Assembly (NCBI RefSeq): GCF_000715075.1
Contig: NC_134103.1
Location: 55,172,730-55,236,729, forward strand
Length of the DNA: 64,000 bases
Direction: 5' to 3'
Origin: Nicotiana tabacum
Lineage: Eukaryota > Streptophyta > Magnoliopsida > Solanales > Solanaceae
Part shown: positions 53,884-64,000 of the stretch, piece by piece
Layout of the letters: each line of letters starts with the position of its first letter
Position numbering within the stretch: the stretch's first letter is position 1
Notes under the pieces: model-generated
Seen by the model: only the letters and a program-made list of their open reading frames with translations
Databases searched by the model: none
What the model was told of the DNA's origin: nothing
Translations under genes and position numbers: made by a program

Positions 53884-54063
53884 TATAGGTTCTAAGGGTT
53901 TCACTAGTCATGAGCAAGCCTAGTAGATCTTGTGGATCAGTACAGAGATGTCAGTATCTATCTGCTAGAGCTACATGGCTTTAGGAAACTTCCCTTTCTT
54001 GATTCCTCATCATGTCCTGATTATTGTCTTGAGTCTAAAATTTTCTCTTCTATTCTCTCATAG

Positions 54064-55565
54064 ATGGTGAGAATGCACACATAAGCAACAACAATAGGTA
54101 TTGGAGAGGCAGCACCAACGGTCATAGCTAGGAGAGGTAGGGATCGAGGTAGGGCCAAGGCTCCAGCTAGGGGACGTACAATCACAACTAGAGGTGGAGA
54201 ATCCACCGGAGCCCATGGACACACCAGGACAGTTGCAGCGGATCCACCTACAGATCAGGTCAAGGATCAGATTATGGATGAGCATATGGAGGCTCCGGTG
54301 CACCCCTACATCTAGATGATTTTTATTGCCACATCGATATTCCAAGAGGCTATGGACAAGATAGTCAGCTTTATTGATGCCCTGGATCATGCTGGAGTGG
54401 TTCCGGTGGGCCCAACCATATCTAAAGATTGAGGAGGAGCTTAGACTTCTGTTACTCATACTCTGGAGCAGGCTACAGTGATGTTTCAAACACCAAGAGT
54501 ATTGCTAGCTAGTTGAGAATGCTATGACTACTGAGGAGAAGAATAGGCTTGAGAGGTTTCAGAAGCTACATCCTCCTCATTTTGATGGTGACACTTTAGA
54601 GGATGCTCAGGACTTTATAAGTAGATGCCACCAAATGCTTCACAATTTAGGTTTGGTAGGGTTTAATGATGTGGACTTCACTACCTTTAAGTTGAGAAGG
54701 GATGCTAGTAGATGGTGGCAAACTTATGAGCTAGGCAGGCCAGTTAGTTCATCTCCACTCGCATGGACTTAATTTTCACACTTGTTTCTCGAGAGGGACA
54801 TCCCACACACCAGAAGGGATGAGTTGAGGAGTCAGTTTGAGCGCCTTCAGTAGGAATGCATGATATTGGCTAAGTATGAGATGAGGTTCACAGAGTTGTC
54901 TTGTCATGCAGCTTTTTTGATCCCCACCGAGGTCGAGAAGGTGAGGCAATTCATTTACGGATTGACTTATGGTATCAAGACTGCTATAGCCCGAGAGTTA
55001 GAGATTGGGACTACTTTTCATTAGGTTGTGGAGATAGCTCGGAGGATCGAGCGTATCCGTAGTCAAGGGGGGAGAGGCTCTGATGAGGGATAAGAGGCCA
55101 CATTGTTCTATTATTTCTGTGGTACCTCATCTATAGGTAGAGGTCAGTTCGGTAGAGGCCATCATGGTAGGCCAACTCATTTCACATAGCATGGAGCCCG
55201 TGGTGCTGTGGACCGATCATCTTATAGCACTCAAGTTTCGTCCTCTTTCAGTGCTCTCCCAGTGAGTTCATATTGTGCTCCATCTATTCAGGGTTCTTTT
55301 AGTGGCTATTCGGTACATCAGGGATAGATTCAGGTTCCTCAACCTCCATCATCTAGAGGTTGCTTTAAGTGTGGAGAGTTCATCTATGCGAGGAGGCATT
55401 TTCCCTGACTTGCTAGAGGCACAACTTCGTCGATTTCTCAGTTTGTGGTCCCCATACCAACTACTTCATCTCCTGTCCAGTCAGCTAGAGGGGGAGGACA
55501 TGCAGCCAGAGGTCGTCCTAGAGGGGGGAGGCCAGGTTGGTGGTAGTCAGACAAGCGGTGGTTAG
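54064..55565 (+). pseudogene. Tekay-A gag, broken
   Basis: ATG at 54064. The capsid region is open at 54524-54772 (RFQKLHPPHFDGDTLEDAQD, RWWQTYELGRP). IARELEIGTTFH*VVEIARR (TAG at 55022) and a lost zinc knuckle follow (GCFKCGEFIYARRHF near 55360, with H and the last C changed). TAG at 54851 also replaces glutamine. Confidence 0.78.
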
Positions 55566-55598
55566 GCTCGATGCTATGATTTTTCGAGTAGGCTAGAG

Positions 55599-57440
55599 GT
55601 GATGTCCTCAGATACTGTGATTACAAGTATGGTTTCAGTTTGTCATAGAGATGCTTCTGTGTTGTTTGATCCGAGGTCTACCTCTTCCTATGTGTCATCA
55701 TATTTTACTCCTTATTTGGATATGGCTTATATTTCTCTTGATATTCTTGTTCATGTATCTATACTTACTGGTGATTCTATTATGGTGGATCATGTATATC
55801 GATCTTGTGTGGTTACTATTAGGGGTCATGAGACTACGGTTTATCTTTGGTTACTTAGTATGGTGTATTTTGATGTGATTTTGGGTAAGGATTAGTTATT
55901 TTCATATCATGCTATTCTTGACTGTCACGCTAAGACCATGACGTTGGCTAAAGGTTAGAATGGAGGGGTTCTCTTGGTCACACTCCTAGTAGAGTGATTT
56001 CTTTTCTGAAGTCTAATAGATGGTTGAGAAAGGGTATTTGGCATACTTGACCTTTGTTAGAGATGTTAGTGTTGATACTTCTACTGTTGATTCAGTCCCA
56101 GTAATGAGGGAGTTCCCAAATGAATATCCTGCAAACCTACGGAGAATGTCACCCAATAGGGATATTGACTTCGGTATTGATTGTGTGTGGAACACTCAAC
56201 CTATATCTATTCTACCACATCCTATGGCTCCAACTGAGTTGAAGGGGTTGAAGGAGCATTTGCAGGAGTTGTTGGATAAGAGATTCATTAGGCCGAGCAT
56301 TTCTCATTGGGGTATGCAGGTGTTGTTTGTGAAGAAGAAGGATGGTTCTATGAGGATGTGTATTGATTACATGTAGTTGAACAAGGTCACTATCAAGAAA
56401 AAAATATCCATTGCCTCAAATTGATGATTTGTTTGATTAGCTTCAAGGTGGCAAGGTGTTCTCGAAGATTGACTTGAGATCGGGTTATCACTAGTTGAAG
56501 AGTAGAGCTTTTGAGATTCCTAAGACCGCTTTCAGGACTCGCTATGGGCATTATGAGTTCTTGGTGATGTCTTTTGGCTTGCCTAATGCCCCATTAGTTT
56601 TCATGCATTTGATGAACAGTGTGTTCCAGCCTTTTATTTGTGATTGTGTACATGGATGATATCTTGGTGCACTCCTGTATCAGGGAGGAGCACGAGTAGC
56701 ATTTGAGGATTGTGCTCCAGGTTTTGAGGGAGAAAACGTTGTATGCTAAGTTCTCTAAGTGTGAGTTTTGGTTGGAGTTGGTGGCATTCTTGGGCCACGT
56801 GGTGTCTATTGGTGAGATCAAGGTTGAACCGATGAAGATTGAGGCAGTTCAAAGTTGGCCCAGACTCTCTACCGCTACAAAGATCATGAGTTTCTTAGTC
56901 TTGGATAGCTACTAACATCACTTTGTGATAGGGTGGTCATCTATTGCAGCTCCATTGACCAAGTTCACCCAGAAGGGCGCTCCTTTCATGTGTTCTGATG
57001 AGTGTGAGGAGAGCTTTTAGAAGCTCAAGATTGCTTTGACTGCAACTCTAGTTGTGATATTGCTTTCAAGATCGGGGATGTATACTGTATATTGTGATGC
57101 TTCATGTGTTGTCCTTGGGTGTTTGTTGATGAAGGACGGTAAGGTGATTTCCTTGTTTCACGCTAGTTGAAGCCCTATGAGAAGAACTACCCAGTGCATG
57201 ATTTGGAGTTGGCGGCGATTGTTCACGCGCTCAAGATTTGGAGGAATTACTTGTGATGGTGTATAGTGTGAGTTTTACACTGATCATCAGAGTCTTCAAT
57301 ATTTGTTCAAGCAAAAGGATTTGAATTTGAGGTAGAGGAGGTGGTTGGAGTTGTTGAAGGATTATGATATCACTATTTTGTATCATCCGGGTAAGGCTAA
57401 TGTGGTAGCGGATGCCTTGAATAGGAAGGCATAGAGTATG
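55599..57440 (+). pseudogene. Tekay-A protease, RT and RNase H, broken
   Basis: Protease has VLFDPRSTSSYVSSYFT (DPRST, where Tekay-B has DPGST). RT traces are [54 protein letters not shown] and VYMDDILVH. RNase H traces are [26 protein letters not shown] and [20 protein letters not shown]. Many stops occur, including TAG at 56374, 56438 and 56492. Confidence 0.8.
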
Positions 57441-57734
57441 GCGAGTTTGGCATTTATTCCATCTTGGAGAGGCCTTTGGCTATAGATGATCCAGGTTCGA
57501 CTAACAGATTTGTGAGATTGGATATTTTTGAGCCTAGTAGAGTTCTTGCTTATATTGTTGTGTAGTTGTCCTTATTTGAGCGTATCAAGGCTCATCATTG
57601 TGATGATCCCCATTTGCTTGTCCTTAAGGACAAAATGTTGCGAGGTGGTGCTAAGGAGGTGGCTACTAGTGATGATGGCATATTGCAACTTTAGGGTTGG
57701 ATTTGTGTACCTAGTGTGGATGGTGTAAGGGAGT

Positions 57735-58975
57735 TGATTCTTGAAGAGGCTCATAGTTTGAGGTATCTATTCATCCAGGTGCTACAAAGATGTATCATGA
57801 CTTGAAGCAACAATATTAGTGTCAGAGGATTAAGAAGGACATTGTTGGGCATGTTTTGCGATGTTTGAATTGTTAGCAGGCCAAGTATGAGCAGTAGAGA
57901 CCAGGTTGTCTTCTTAAGAGGTTAGATATACCAGAGTGGATGTCTTTGTGGTAGGATTTCCACGGTCCTTGAGGAGATTTGACGTTGTTTGGGTCATTGT
58001 GGACAGATTGACCAAGTTGGCACATTTCATTCTGGTTTATAATTTCTTAGACTTCAGAGAAGTTGGCTCAGATCTACATTATAGATATTGTTTGTTTGCA
58101 TGGTGTGCCTGTTTCTATAATCTCGGATCGGGGCACTCAGTTTACATCATACTTTTGGAAAGTTCTTCAACATGGGTAGGGCACGCAGGTGGAGCTGAGT
58201 ACTGCATTTCACCCACAGGTGGATGGGCAGCCTGAGCATATCATTCAGATCTTTAAGGATATGTTGAGAGCATGTGTTATTGATTTTTGCGGCCAATGGG
58301 ATCAGTTTCTACCATTAGCAGAGTTTGCCTACAACAACAACTATTAGTCTAGTATCTAGATGGCTCCGGATGAGGCCTTATATGGGAGGCGATGTCGTTC
58401 TTTGGTTGGTTGGTTTGATCCTTGCGAGGTTAGGTTATTGGGCACATATTGGAATGATTTGGAGAAAGTGAAGTTGATATATGAGCGACTTCATACAATG
58501 CAGTCTAGGCAGAAGAGTTATGCTGACAGGAAGATTCGTGATGTGGCTTTCACGGAGGGTGAGAAGGTTCTTCTTAGAGTTTCGACTATGAAATGCGTGA
58601 TGAGATTTAAGAAGAAGGGAAAGTTGAGTCCTTGGTATATTGGTCCATTTGAGGTTTTGGAGAGAGTTGTTGAGGTGGCTTACATGCTTGCTTTGCTACC
58701 CAGTTTGTCGGGAATTCATCCGATATTTCATGTTTCCATGCTTCGGAAGTATCATGAAGACACGTTACATGGGTTGGATTTCAGTTCAGTGCAGTTAGAC
58801 GAGAATTTGGCTGATAAAGAAGAGTCGGTGGCCATTTTGGATAGGTAGGTTCAGAAGTTGAGGTCTAAAGATATTACATCGGTGAAGGTCCAGTAGAGAG
58901 GTCAACCGGTCAAGGAAGCGACTTGCGAGACCGAGCATGATATGTGGAGAATATATCCCAATCTTTTTTGCATTG
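57735..58975 (+). pseudogene. Tekay-A integrase and chromodomain, broken
   Basis: Integrase fragments are CLNC*QAKYEQ, WVIVDRLTKLAHFI and ISDRGTQFTSYFW in shifting frames. An open C-terminal stretch (58360-58848) has ALYGRRCRSLVGWFDPCEVR, QSRQKSYADRKIRDV and GIHPIFHVSMLRKY. The chromodomain follows (58810-58950), with TAG for Gln after ILDR, TAG for the first Trp (VQ*RGQPV) and Cys for the second Trp (EATCE). It cannot bind methyl-lysine. Confidence 0.8.
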
Positions 58976-59013
58976 TAGGTATTATTCTAAACCCGTTCAA
59001 GGACGAACATTTG

Positions 59014-59215
59014 TTTGGGGGGGGGGGAATATAATGACCTAGCCGGTCATTTTGAGTATTTGAGCCTCGTTCCCTTATTTGGTGCTTTCCGTATGTTTAT
59101 TTGTTATTTTATGACTTGCAAGGATGGTTAATTTGGTTTAAAAAAGGTTTGATATGGATTTGGGACACTTAGTCTCATTTTAAAAGCTTATGTTGCTAGA
59201 GTTGACCAAGGATTG
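59014..59215 (+). repeat. Tekay-A polypurine tract and start of 3' LTR
   Basis: A G12 tract (TTTGGGGGGGGGGGGAA region, about 59014-59029) precedes TATAATGACCTAGCCGGTCA at 59030. The LTR continues to 59215, where Tekay-C interrupts it (GACCAAGGATTG|TGTCAC). The G run is typical of a decayed or expanded PPT. Confidence 0.82.
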
Positions 59216-61921
59216 TGTCACAACCCAAATTCCTCCTATAGGTCGTGATGGCGCCCAACGTTACCGCTAGGTAAGCCAACAGTGAACTAACCATGTGATT
59301 ATTTCTTTTAACATTTTAGAAATAGCTGATTTTTATTTAGTGCATACATAGGAAATAAAAGTTTAAATAAAATGAGAGATAAATAATTTTAAGAGCAAAT
59401 GAGATGAGTAAATATCCAAAAATCATCACGTGTCTACTAGCATGATCTCCAAGACCAGATATCACAAGTGTATGAGCTACTAGTAGAATATACATAAATA
59501 CTACACTACTGTCTGAAGTGAAATAGACAAAAAGTAAAAACAAAAAGAAGACTTCGGGTGCTGCAGAAAAGGCTAGGAAGGCAGCTCACCGCTAAGTCTC
59601 GAAGAAATCAAGGATGCACGCCGGACTGATAGCCAGATGCATTTGCCTCAGATCCTGCACGATTAGTGCAGAAGTGTAGCGTGAGTACATAAACAACATG
59701 TACCCAGTAAGTATCTAGTTTGACCTCGAAGAAGTAGTGACGAGGGGTCGACTTCGACACTTACTATGGGCTAACAATAAATACCAAAATTATAATTAAG
59801 CATGGATTATAGAAATATAGCTGAAAACTCTATAACAAGAAATATTTAAACAATTCTTTGACTATTAGTAAATCCCAAATTAATTTCCATCATTTAACAA
59901 ATTTATCTCTCAAGCCGAAACAATATCAATTACAATTGGGCTCCAAGAATTATTACGCATGAATTATGCCGAGTTCGTACGGCCCGATCCAACATACAAA
60001 TATATAAATTGCGCACTGCGGAGGGTCAAACGACACGAACCATAAATGCATCTATCTATTACCGAGGCGTTCGGCCCGCTCCATAAAAAGAGAAAATACT
60101 TTATAAACAACCGATTCAAAGACTATTAAGAGGCTAATATTCAAAGAAAACACAAATTCTCATTAACGGTCAAGTAACCCGTCCAAAACTCAAGTAAATA
60201 AAATTCGGCCTTTTACAATTCCTTTATCAAGTTCCAATATGGTTTAGGCACTTAAATTACAAGTAGGGTGCAAACATCGCAAGTATAACATGATTTGGGT
60301 CCTAAACTATCCCGGACATAAGCATGGTTAGTAGCTACGTACGGACTCTCGTCACCCCGTGCGTATGTAGCCCCCCACAATTAGAAGCCCATATTAATTC
60401 AATTCACCAATGAGGTTAATTCCCTCTTTCAAGGTTAGAAAAGAGACTTTCCTCGTCTCAAAGCTTACTTTTCTGTCCACAATTGTGAATTAAACCCTCA
60501 ACTCAGTGCCAAACGACTCGAAACTAGTCAAATGTTATATAAAATAATCAATACGTGCTCAAAAGTTCATATTCTAACTATTAAAGTGATTACCCAATCC
60601 CAAATGAAGAATTTCTAAAATTCATTCCCGGACACACATGCCCGGATTCCAGAAATGTTTGAAGAAAGTTGTTACCCATAACCTCACGAACTCAAATATA
60701 TGATTTTCACTACATTCCATAACCATTTTCGTGGATTTTTATAAAAAACCTAGATTTTACATCTATACCCATGATTTCCCAAATTTTTCATGTTAAATCT
60801 ACCATAATCTATGTAGTTAACTCACATTGTGTAGAAATTACTTACCTCAAAGTGTTAGGTGAAAACCCCTCTCTGAGAGCTCCAAAAGTTGCCCAAGGAT
60901 TGAAATAAATGAGCTAAAAATGCCTAAGTCCGGTCTTAAATGAGGTTCTACCTTCTATGATTTTTGCACCTGCGGAGGGTTGGCCGCTTCTGCGGCTCCG
61001 CATCTGTGGAAAAGTCATCGCAGATGCGGCCCTGGCCCAGTGGCCTACTTCTGCTTCTGCAGACCTCTGGCCCGCTCCTGCGATTTCTTCTATCTCACCT
61101 GTGAGTTCGCATGTGCGCACGCCCACCCGCATATGCGGTTCCTAGGCTGCTCTTTCTGGGCAGCTTCTGCGAGCTCGCACCTGCGGCTAGCCCTCCGCAG
61201 GTGCGGTTACACCAGAAGCCTGGTGCCTCAGCTGCTTCCCCTAAGTCCAAACTTGGTTTGTGCCTAGTCCAATTGACACTTGAGCCCCCCGGGGCCCCGC
61301 CAAACATACCAACAAGTTTGAAATCATTAAACAAACTCGCTCGAACCCTCGCAACGCATGAAACAACATCAAAACTAAGAATCACACCTCAAACCAAATT
61401 GAATCAACTTAGGAACTTCAAGTTCTTCAACTTACTCCGAGCGCGCCGAGACATACTTAAACTACCCGGAATGATACCAAATTTTGCATGCAAGTCTTAA
61501 ATCACCATACAGAACTATTCCTGGGCTCGGAATCCCAAACGAACCTCGATAACACCAAAACCTACTCTAAACCAAATTTAAAGAAGTTTAAAACCTTCAA
61601 ATAGTCAACTTTCACTATTAGGCGCCGAAACGCTATCGTCCAAACCCGATCTGAACATACGCCCAAGTCCGAAATCATCATACGAACCTATTGGAATCGT
61701 CAAATCCCAATTCTGAGGTCGTTTACTCAAAATGTTGACCGAAATCAAACTTAGCCTTTTAAAGCCAAACCATGGAACCAAGTATTCCGATTTCAACCTG
61801 AACCCTTCCCAATCCTGAACTAACCATCCCCGCAAGTCATAAAACAGTAAAATCACATACATAGAGTCTTATTTGGGGGAACGAGATTCTAGAAAGCAAA
61901 ATGACCAGTTGGGTCGTTACA
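59216..61921 (-). repeat. Tekay-C 3' LTR
   Basis: 2706 bp, TGTCACAACCC...GGGTCGTTACA on the plus strand. On the minus strand it is preceded by the purine tract AAGAGGTGGAGAA (61922-61934). It contains a CpG-rich GCAGATGCGG island (60965-61215) and one inverted copy of the solo LTR-1 tandem unit (60062-60088). Confidence 0.88.
60965..61215. repeat. CpG-rich CGCAGATGCGG word island in Tekay-C LTR
   Basis: Words such as CACCTGCGGAGGG, CTTCTGCGGCTCCGCATC, CGCAGATGCGGCC, CGCATATGCGG and CACCTGCGGCTAG recur. The density of TGCGG keeps stop codons rare in several frames, so overlapping ORFs here are artefacts. Confidence 0.75.
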
Positions 61922-61934
61922 TTCTCCACCTCTT

Positions 61935-62285
61935 AAACAAACGTTCGTCCTCGAACGGGTCTAGAATCATACGTGGAGTGCTGAATAAGTATGGATATCT
62001 GCTCCGCATGTCCTCCTCGGACTCCCAAGTCACCTCCTCGACTGGTTGGCTCCTCCATTGAACCTTTACCGCGGAGATCCTCTTGGACCTCAACTGGCAA
62101 ACCTACCTATCAATAATGGCAACTGGCTCCTCTACATAACCCAGGCTCTCGTCTAACTGAATCGTACTGAAGTCTAACATATATGACCTGTTGGCATGAT
62201 ACCTCCGGAGCATAGACACGTGGAAGACCGGATGAACTCCTGATAGACTGGGAGGTAATGCAAGCTCATAAGCAACCTCCCCAAC
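61935..62285 (-). pseudogene. Tekay-C chromodomain and tail
   Basis: Minus-strand reading includes SLGYVEEPVAIIDR, TAG, VCQLRSKRISAVKVQWRSQP and VEEVTWESEEDM, then DPFEDERLFKR just before the PPT. Both chromodomain tryptophans are kept. One TAG stands where Tekay-B has glutamine after LDR. Confidence 0.8.
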
Positions 62286-63330
62286 TCATCTCAACACCTC
62301 AAATGAGACTATAAACCTTGGGCTCAACTTGCCCTTCTTCCCGAACCTCATGATCCCCTTCATCGGCGAGACTTTCAAGAGAACCTTTTCGCCCACCATA
62401 AATGATAAATCACGCATCTTCTGATTCGCGTAACTCTTCTGTCTGGACTGTGCTGTGCGAAGTCGCTCCTGAATTAACTTTACCTTTTCCAAGGCATCCT
62501 TCACCAAATCAGTACCATATAATTTAGCCTCGCGAGGCTCAAACCATCCGATGGGAGAACGACATTGCGGACCATATAAAGCCTCAAATGGAGCTATCTC
62601 GATGCTGGACTGATAACTGTTATTGTAAGCAAACTCGGCCAAAGGCAAGAATCGATCCCACTGCCCTCCTAAGTCAATCACACACGCTCTGAGCACGTCC
62701 TCCAAGATCTGAACTGTCCGCTCTGACTGCCCGTCGGTCTGTGGATAAAATGCTGTGCTGAGCTCTACCCGGGTCCCCAACTCACTCTATACTGCCCTCC
62801 AGAAATGCGAAGTAAACAGAAGGCCTCTATCTGATATGATGGAAATAGGCACACCATGCAACCGAACTATCTCTTGAATATAAATCTAGGCAAACCTCTC
62901 TGAAGTATATGTGGTCACAATTAGAATGAAGTGTGCCGACTTGGTCAGCCTGTCGATAATGACCCACACTGCATCAAACTTCCACAAGGTTCGCGACAAC
63001 CCAACTACGAAGTTCATAGTAATACACTGCCACTTCCATTCAGGTGTAGTCATATTCTGGAGTAGGCCACCTGGCCTCTGGTGCTCATACTTAACCTGCT
63101 GGCAATTTAGACACCTCACAACATACTCAACTATGTCTTTCTTTATCTGCCGTCACCAATAATGTTGCCTCAGGTCGCGATACATCTTCGTAGCACCTGA
63201 ATGTATAGAATACCGAGAACTATGTGCCTCCTCTAGAATTCTATCCCTCAAGCCATCGACATTAGGAACACATAGGCGACCCTGGAGTCACAGAACACCA
63301 TTCTCGCCGATAGTAACCTTCTTGGCACCA
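62286..63330 (-). pseudogene. Tekay-C integrase
   Basis: Zinc-domain remnant CLNCQQVKYEHQRPGG at 63119-63050. The core reads ITMNFVVGLSRT, where relatives have MDF, so the first catalytic Asp is Asn. [27 protein letters not shown] (second Asp kept) and TDGQSERTVQIL (Glu kept) follow. The C-terminal part is open over 62780-62286 (ALYGPQCRSPIGWFEPREAK, FGKKGKLSPRF). Stops lie at about 62886, 62790 and 62285. Confidence 0.85.
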
Positions 63331-63372
63331 CCCGGTAGTACTGTCTCTCTGAGAACCAACAAGTGCGGATCA

Positions 63373-64000
63373 TCAAATTATCGAGTGCTGATATGTTCCA
63401 ATAGTGAAGACTGGGCAACGGCATGCAAGAGCTCGGTTAGGCTCTGAAATATCCAACCTCACAAGTCGGTTAGCCAAGGACTGAATGTCCAAATCTAAGG
63501 GACTCTCCTCTCTTGAAATGAATGCCAAGCTACCCATACTCTCTACCTTTCTGCTCAAGGCATCCGCAACTACATTCCCCTTGCCCGGCTGATAAAGAAT
63601 GGTGATATCATAATCCTTCAGTAACTCAAGCCACCTGCGCTGCCTCAAATTGAGCTCCCTCTGCTTGAACAAATGCTGCAAGCTACGGTTATCGATGTAA
63701 ACCTCATAGGACACCCCAAAAGATAAGGCCTCCAGATCTTAAGAGCATGAACAATCGCGGCCAACTCCAAATCATGTACAAGGAAATTCTTCTCATGAGG
63801 CTTCAGCTGACTTGAAGCATATGCAATAACTCGCCCCTCCTACATCAATACACAACCCAAACTAACACGTGAAGCATCGCAATACACAGTATATATCCCC
63901 AAACCGGAGGGCAACACAAGAACTGATGCTGTAGTCAAAGCTGTCTTGAGCTTCTGAAAGCTTGCCTCACAATCATCGGACCAACGAAACGGAGCACCCT
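63373..64000 (-). pseudogene. Tekay-C RNase H, partial at window edge
   Basis: From the right edge: GAPFRWSDDCEASFQKLKTA, VYCDASRVSLGCVLM, TAG (about 63840), [18 protein letters not shown] and [18 protein letters not shown]. The frame then shifts to [19 protein letters not shown] and [20 protein letters not shown] (63714-63373). RT and upstream domains lie outside the window. Confidence 0.85.

Larger units (their letters stand above)
31926..64000 (+). mobile_element. Tekay-A: outer Ty3/gypsy chromovirus of the nest, runs past the right edge
   Basis: Starts TGTTTAACGACCCGACCGGT at 31926 inside hAT-2, with GAGTC (31921-31925) as the likely left target duplication. Its own sequence here is 31926-32612, 51400-59215 and then beyond 64000. 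The 5' LTR is split by Tekay-B, and the 3' LTR is cut by Tekay-C at 59216. Deleting Tekay-B leaves a 5' LTR of about 3.15 kb. The internal order gag-PR-RT-RNase H-IN-chromodomain marks it as a chromovirus of the Tekay/Del type. All genes are dead. Confidence 0.85.
59216..64000 (-). mobile_element. Tekay-C: minus-strand Ty3/gypsy chromovirus in Tekay-A 3' LTR, runs off right edge
   Basis: Plus-strand border TGTCACAACCC at 59216. The left repeat is the element's 3' LTR, followed by its PPT and then pol read leftwards from 64000 to 61935. The sequence is less decayed than Tekay-A or Tekay-B, with long open segments. Confidence 0.88.

Noticed and set aside
60957..61500. Several ORFs of 60-130 codons on both strands
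   Set aside because: They are caused by the GC-rich word island of the Tekay-C LTR; there is no protein-family resemblance.

Overview
The window is plant nuclear DNA, almost certainly from a Solanaceae genome and most likely Nicotiana-like. The reasons are a plant peptidyl-tRNA hydrolase 2 gene with GT-AG introns, two SINEs resembling the solanaceous TS and Au families, and dense nests of Ty3/gypsy Tekay-type chromoviruses, Ty1/copia, L1-type LINE and hAT elements. No rRNA, tRNA, CRISPR or bacterial signal was seen. The species is inferred, not proven.

Left part (1-24440): one host gene on the minus strand, PTH2. Six coding exons are visible (23525-23737, 23352-23410, 22658-22717, 22516-22585, 5071-5140 and a 27-nt exon at 67-93). 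The last exon lies left of base 1. The exons join in frame into 166 residues, with no stop or frameshift. Introns are loaded with transposons. The 5.0-kb intron (94-5070) holds a 3261-bp hAT element with perfect TIRs and target-site duplication (TSD) and a 220-bp SINE. The 17.4-kb intron (5141-22515) holds a LINE that was split first by a 7.7-kb LTR element (7528-15202) and again by a 4.3-kb copia element (16092-20440). A second SINE sits in the intron at 22718-23351.

Middle part (24441-31925): a short AT-rich intergenic stretch, then the minus-strand 3' end of a second hAT transposon (hAT-2). It carries a 2.9-kb solo LTR and an 888-bp non-autonomous hAT with 8-bp TSD.

Right part (31926-64000): a Russian-doll nest inside hAT-2. 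Tekay-A begins at 31926 within the hAT-2 coding region. Its 5' LTR is split by Tekay-B (32613-51399). Tekay-B has Gypsy-D (38530-44651) inside pol and a solo LTR (47522-50673) in its 3' LTR. Tekay-A resumes at 51400 (rest of LTR, PBS, decayed gag-pol, PPT, start of 3' LTR). Its 3' LTR is cut at 59216 by a minus-strand element, Tekay-C, which runs off the right edge.

Nothing in the right half looks like a host gene; every coding trace belongs to a broken transposon. The elements show distinct decay styles. The Tekay copies carry many in-frame TAG codons where relatives keep glutamine. The LINE, copia and Gypsy-D are mainly broken by one-base changes in mononucleotide runs. I found no convincing new gene system. 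The most notable points are the giant TE-filled introns of PTH2, CpG-rich short-word islands recurring in LTRs of different families, and the reconstructable order of insertions and deletions.
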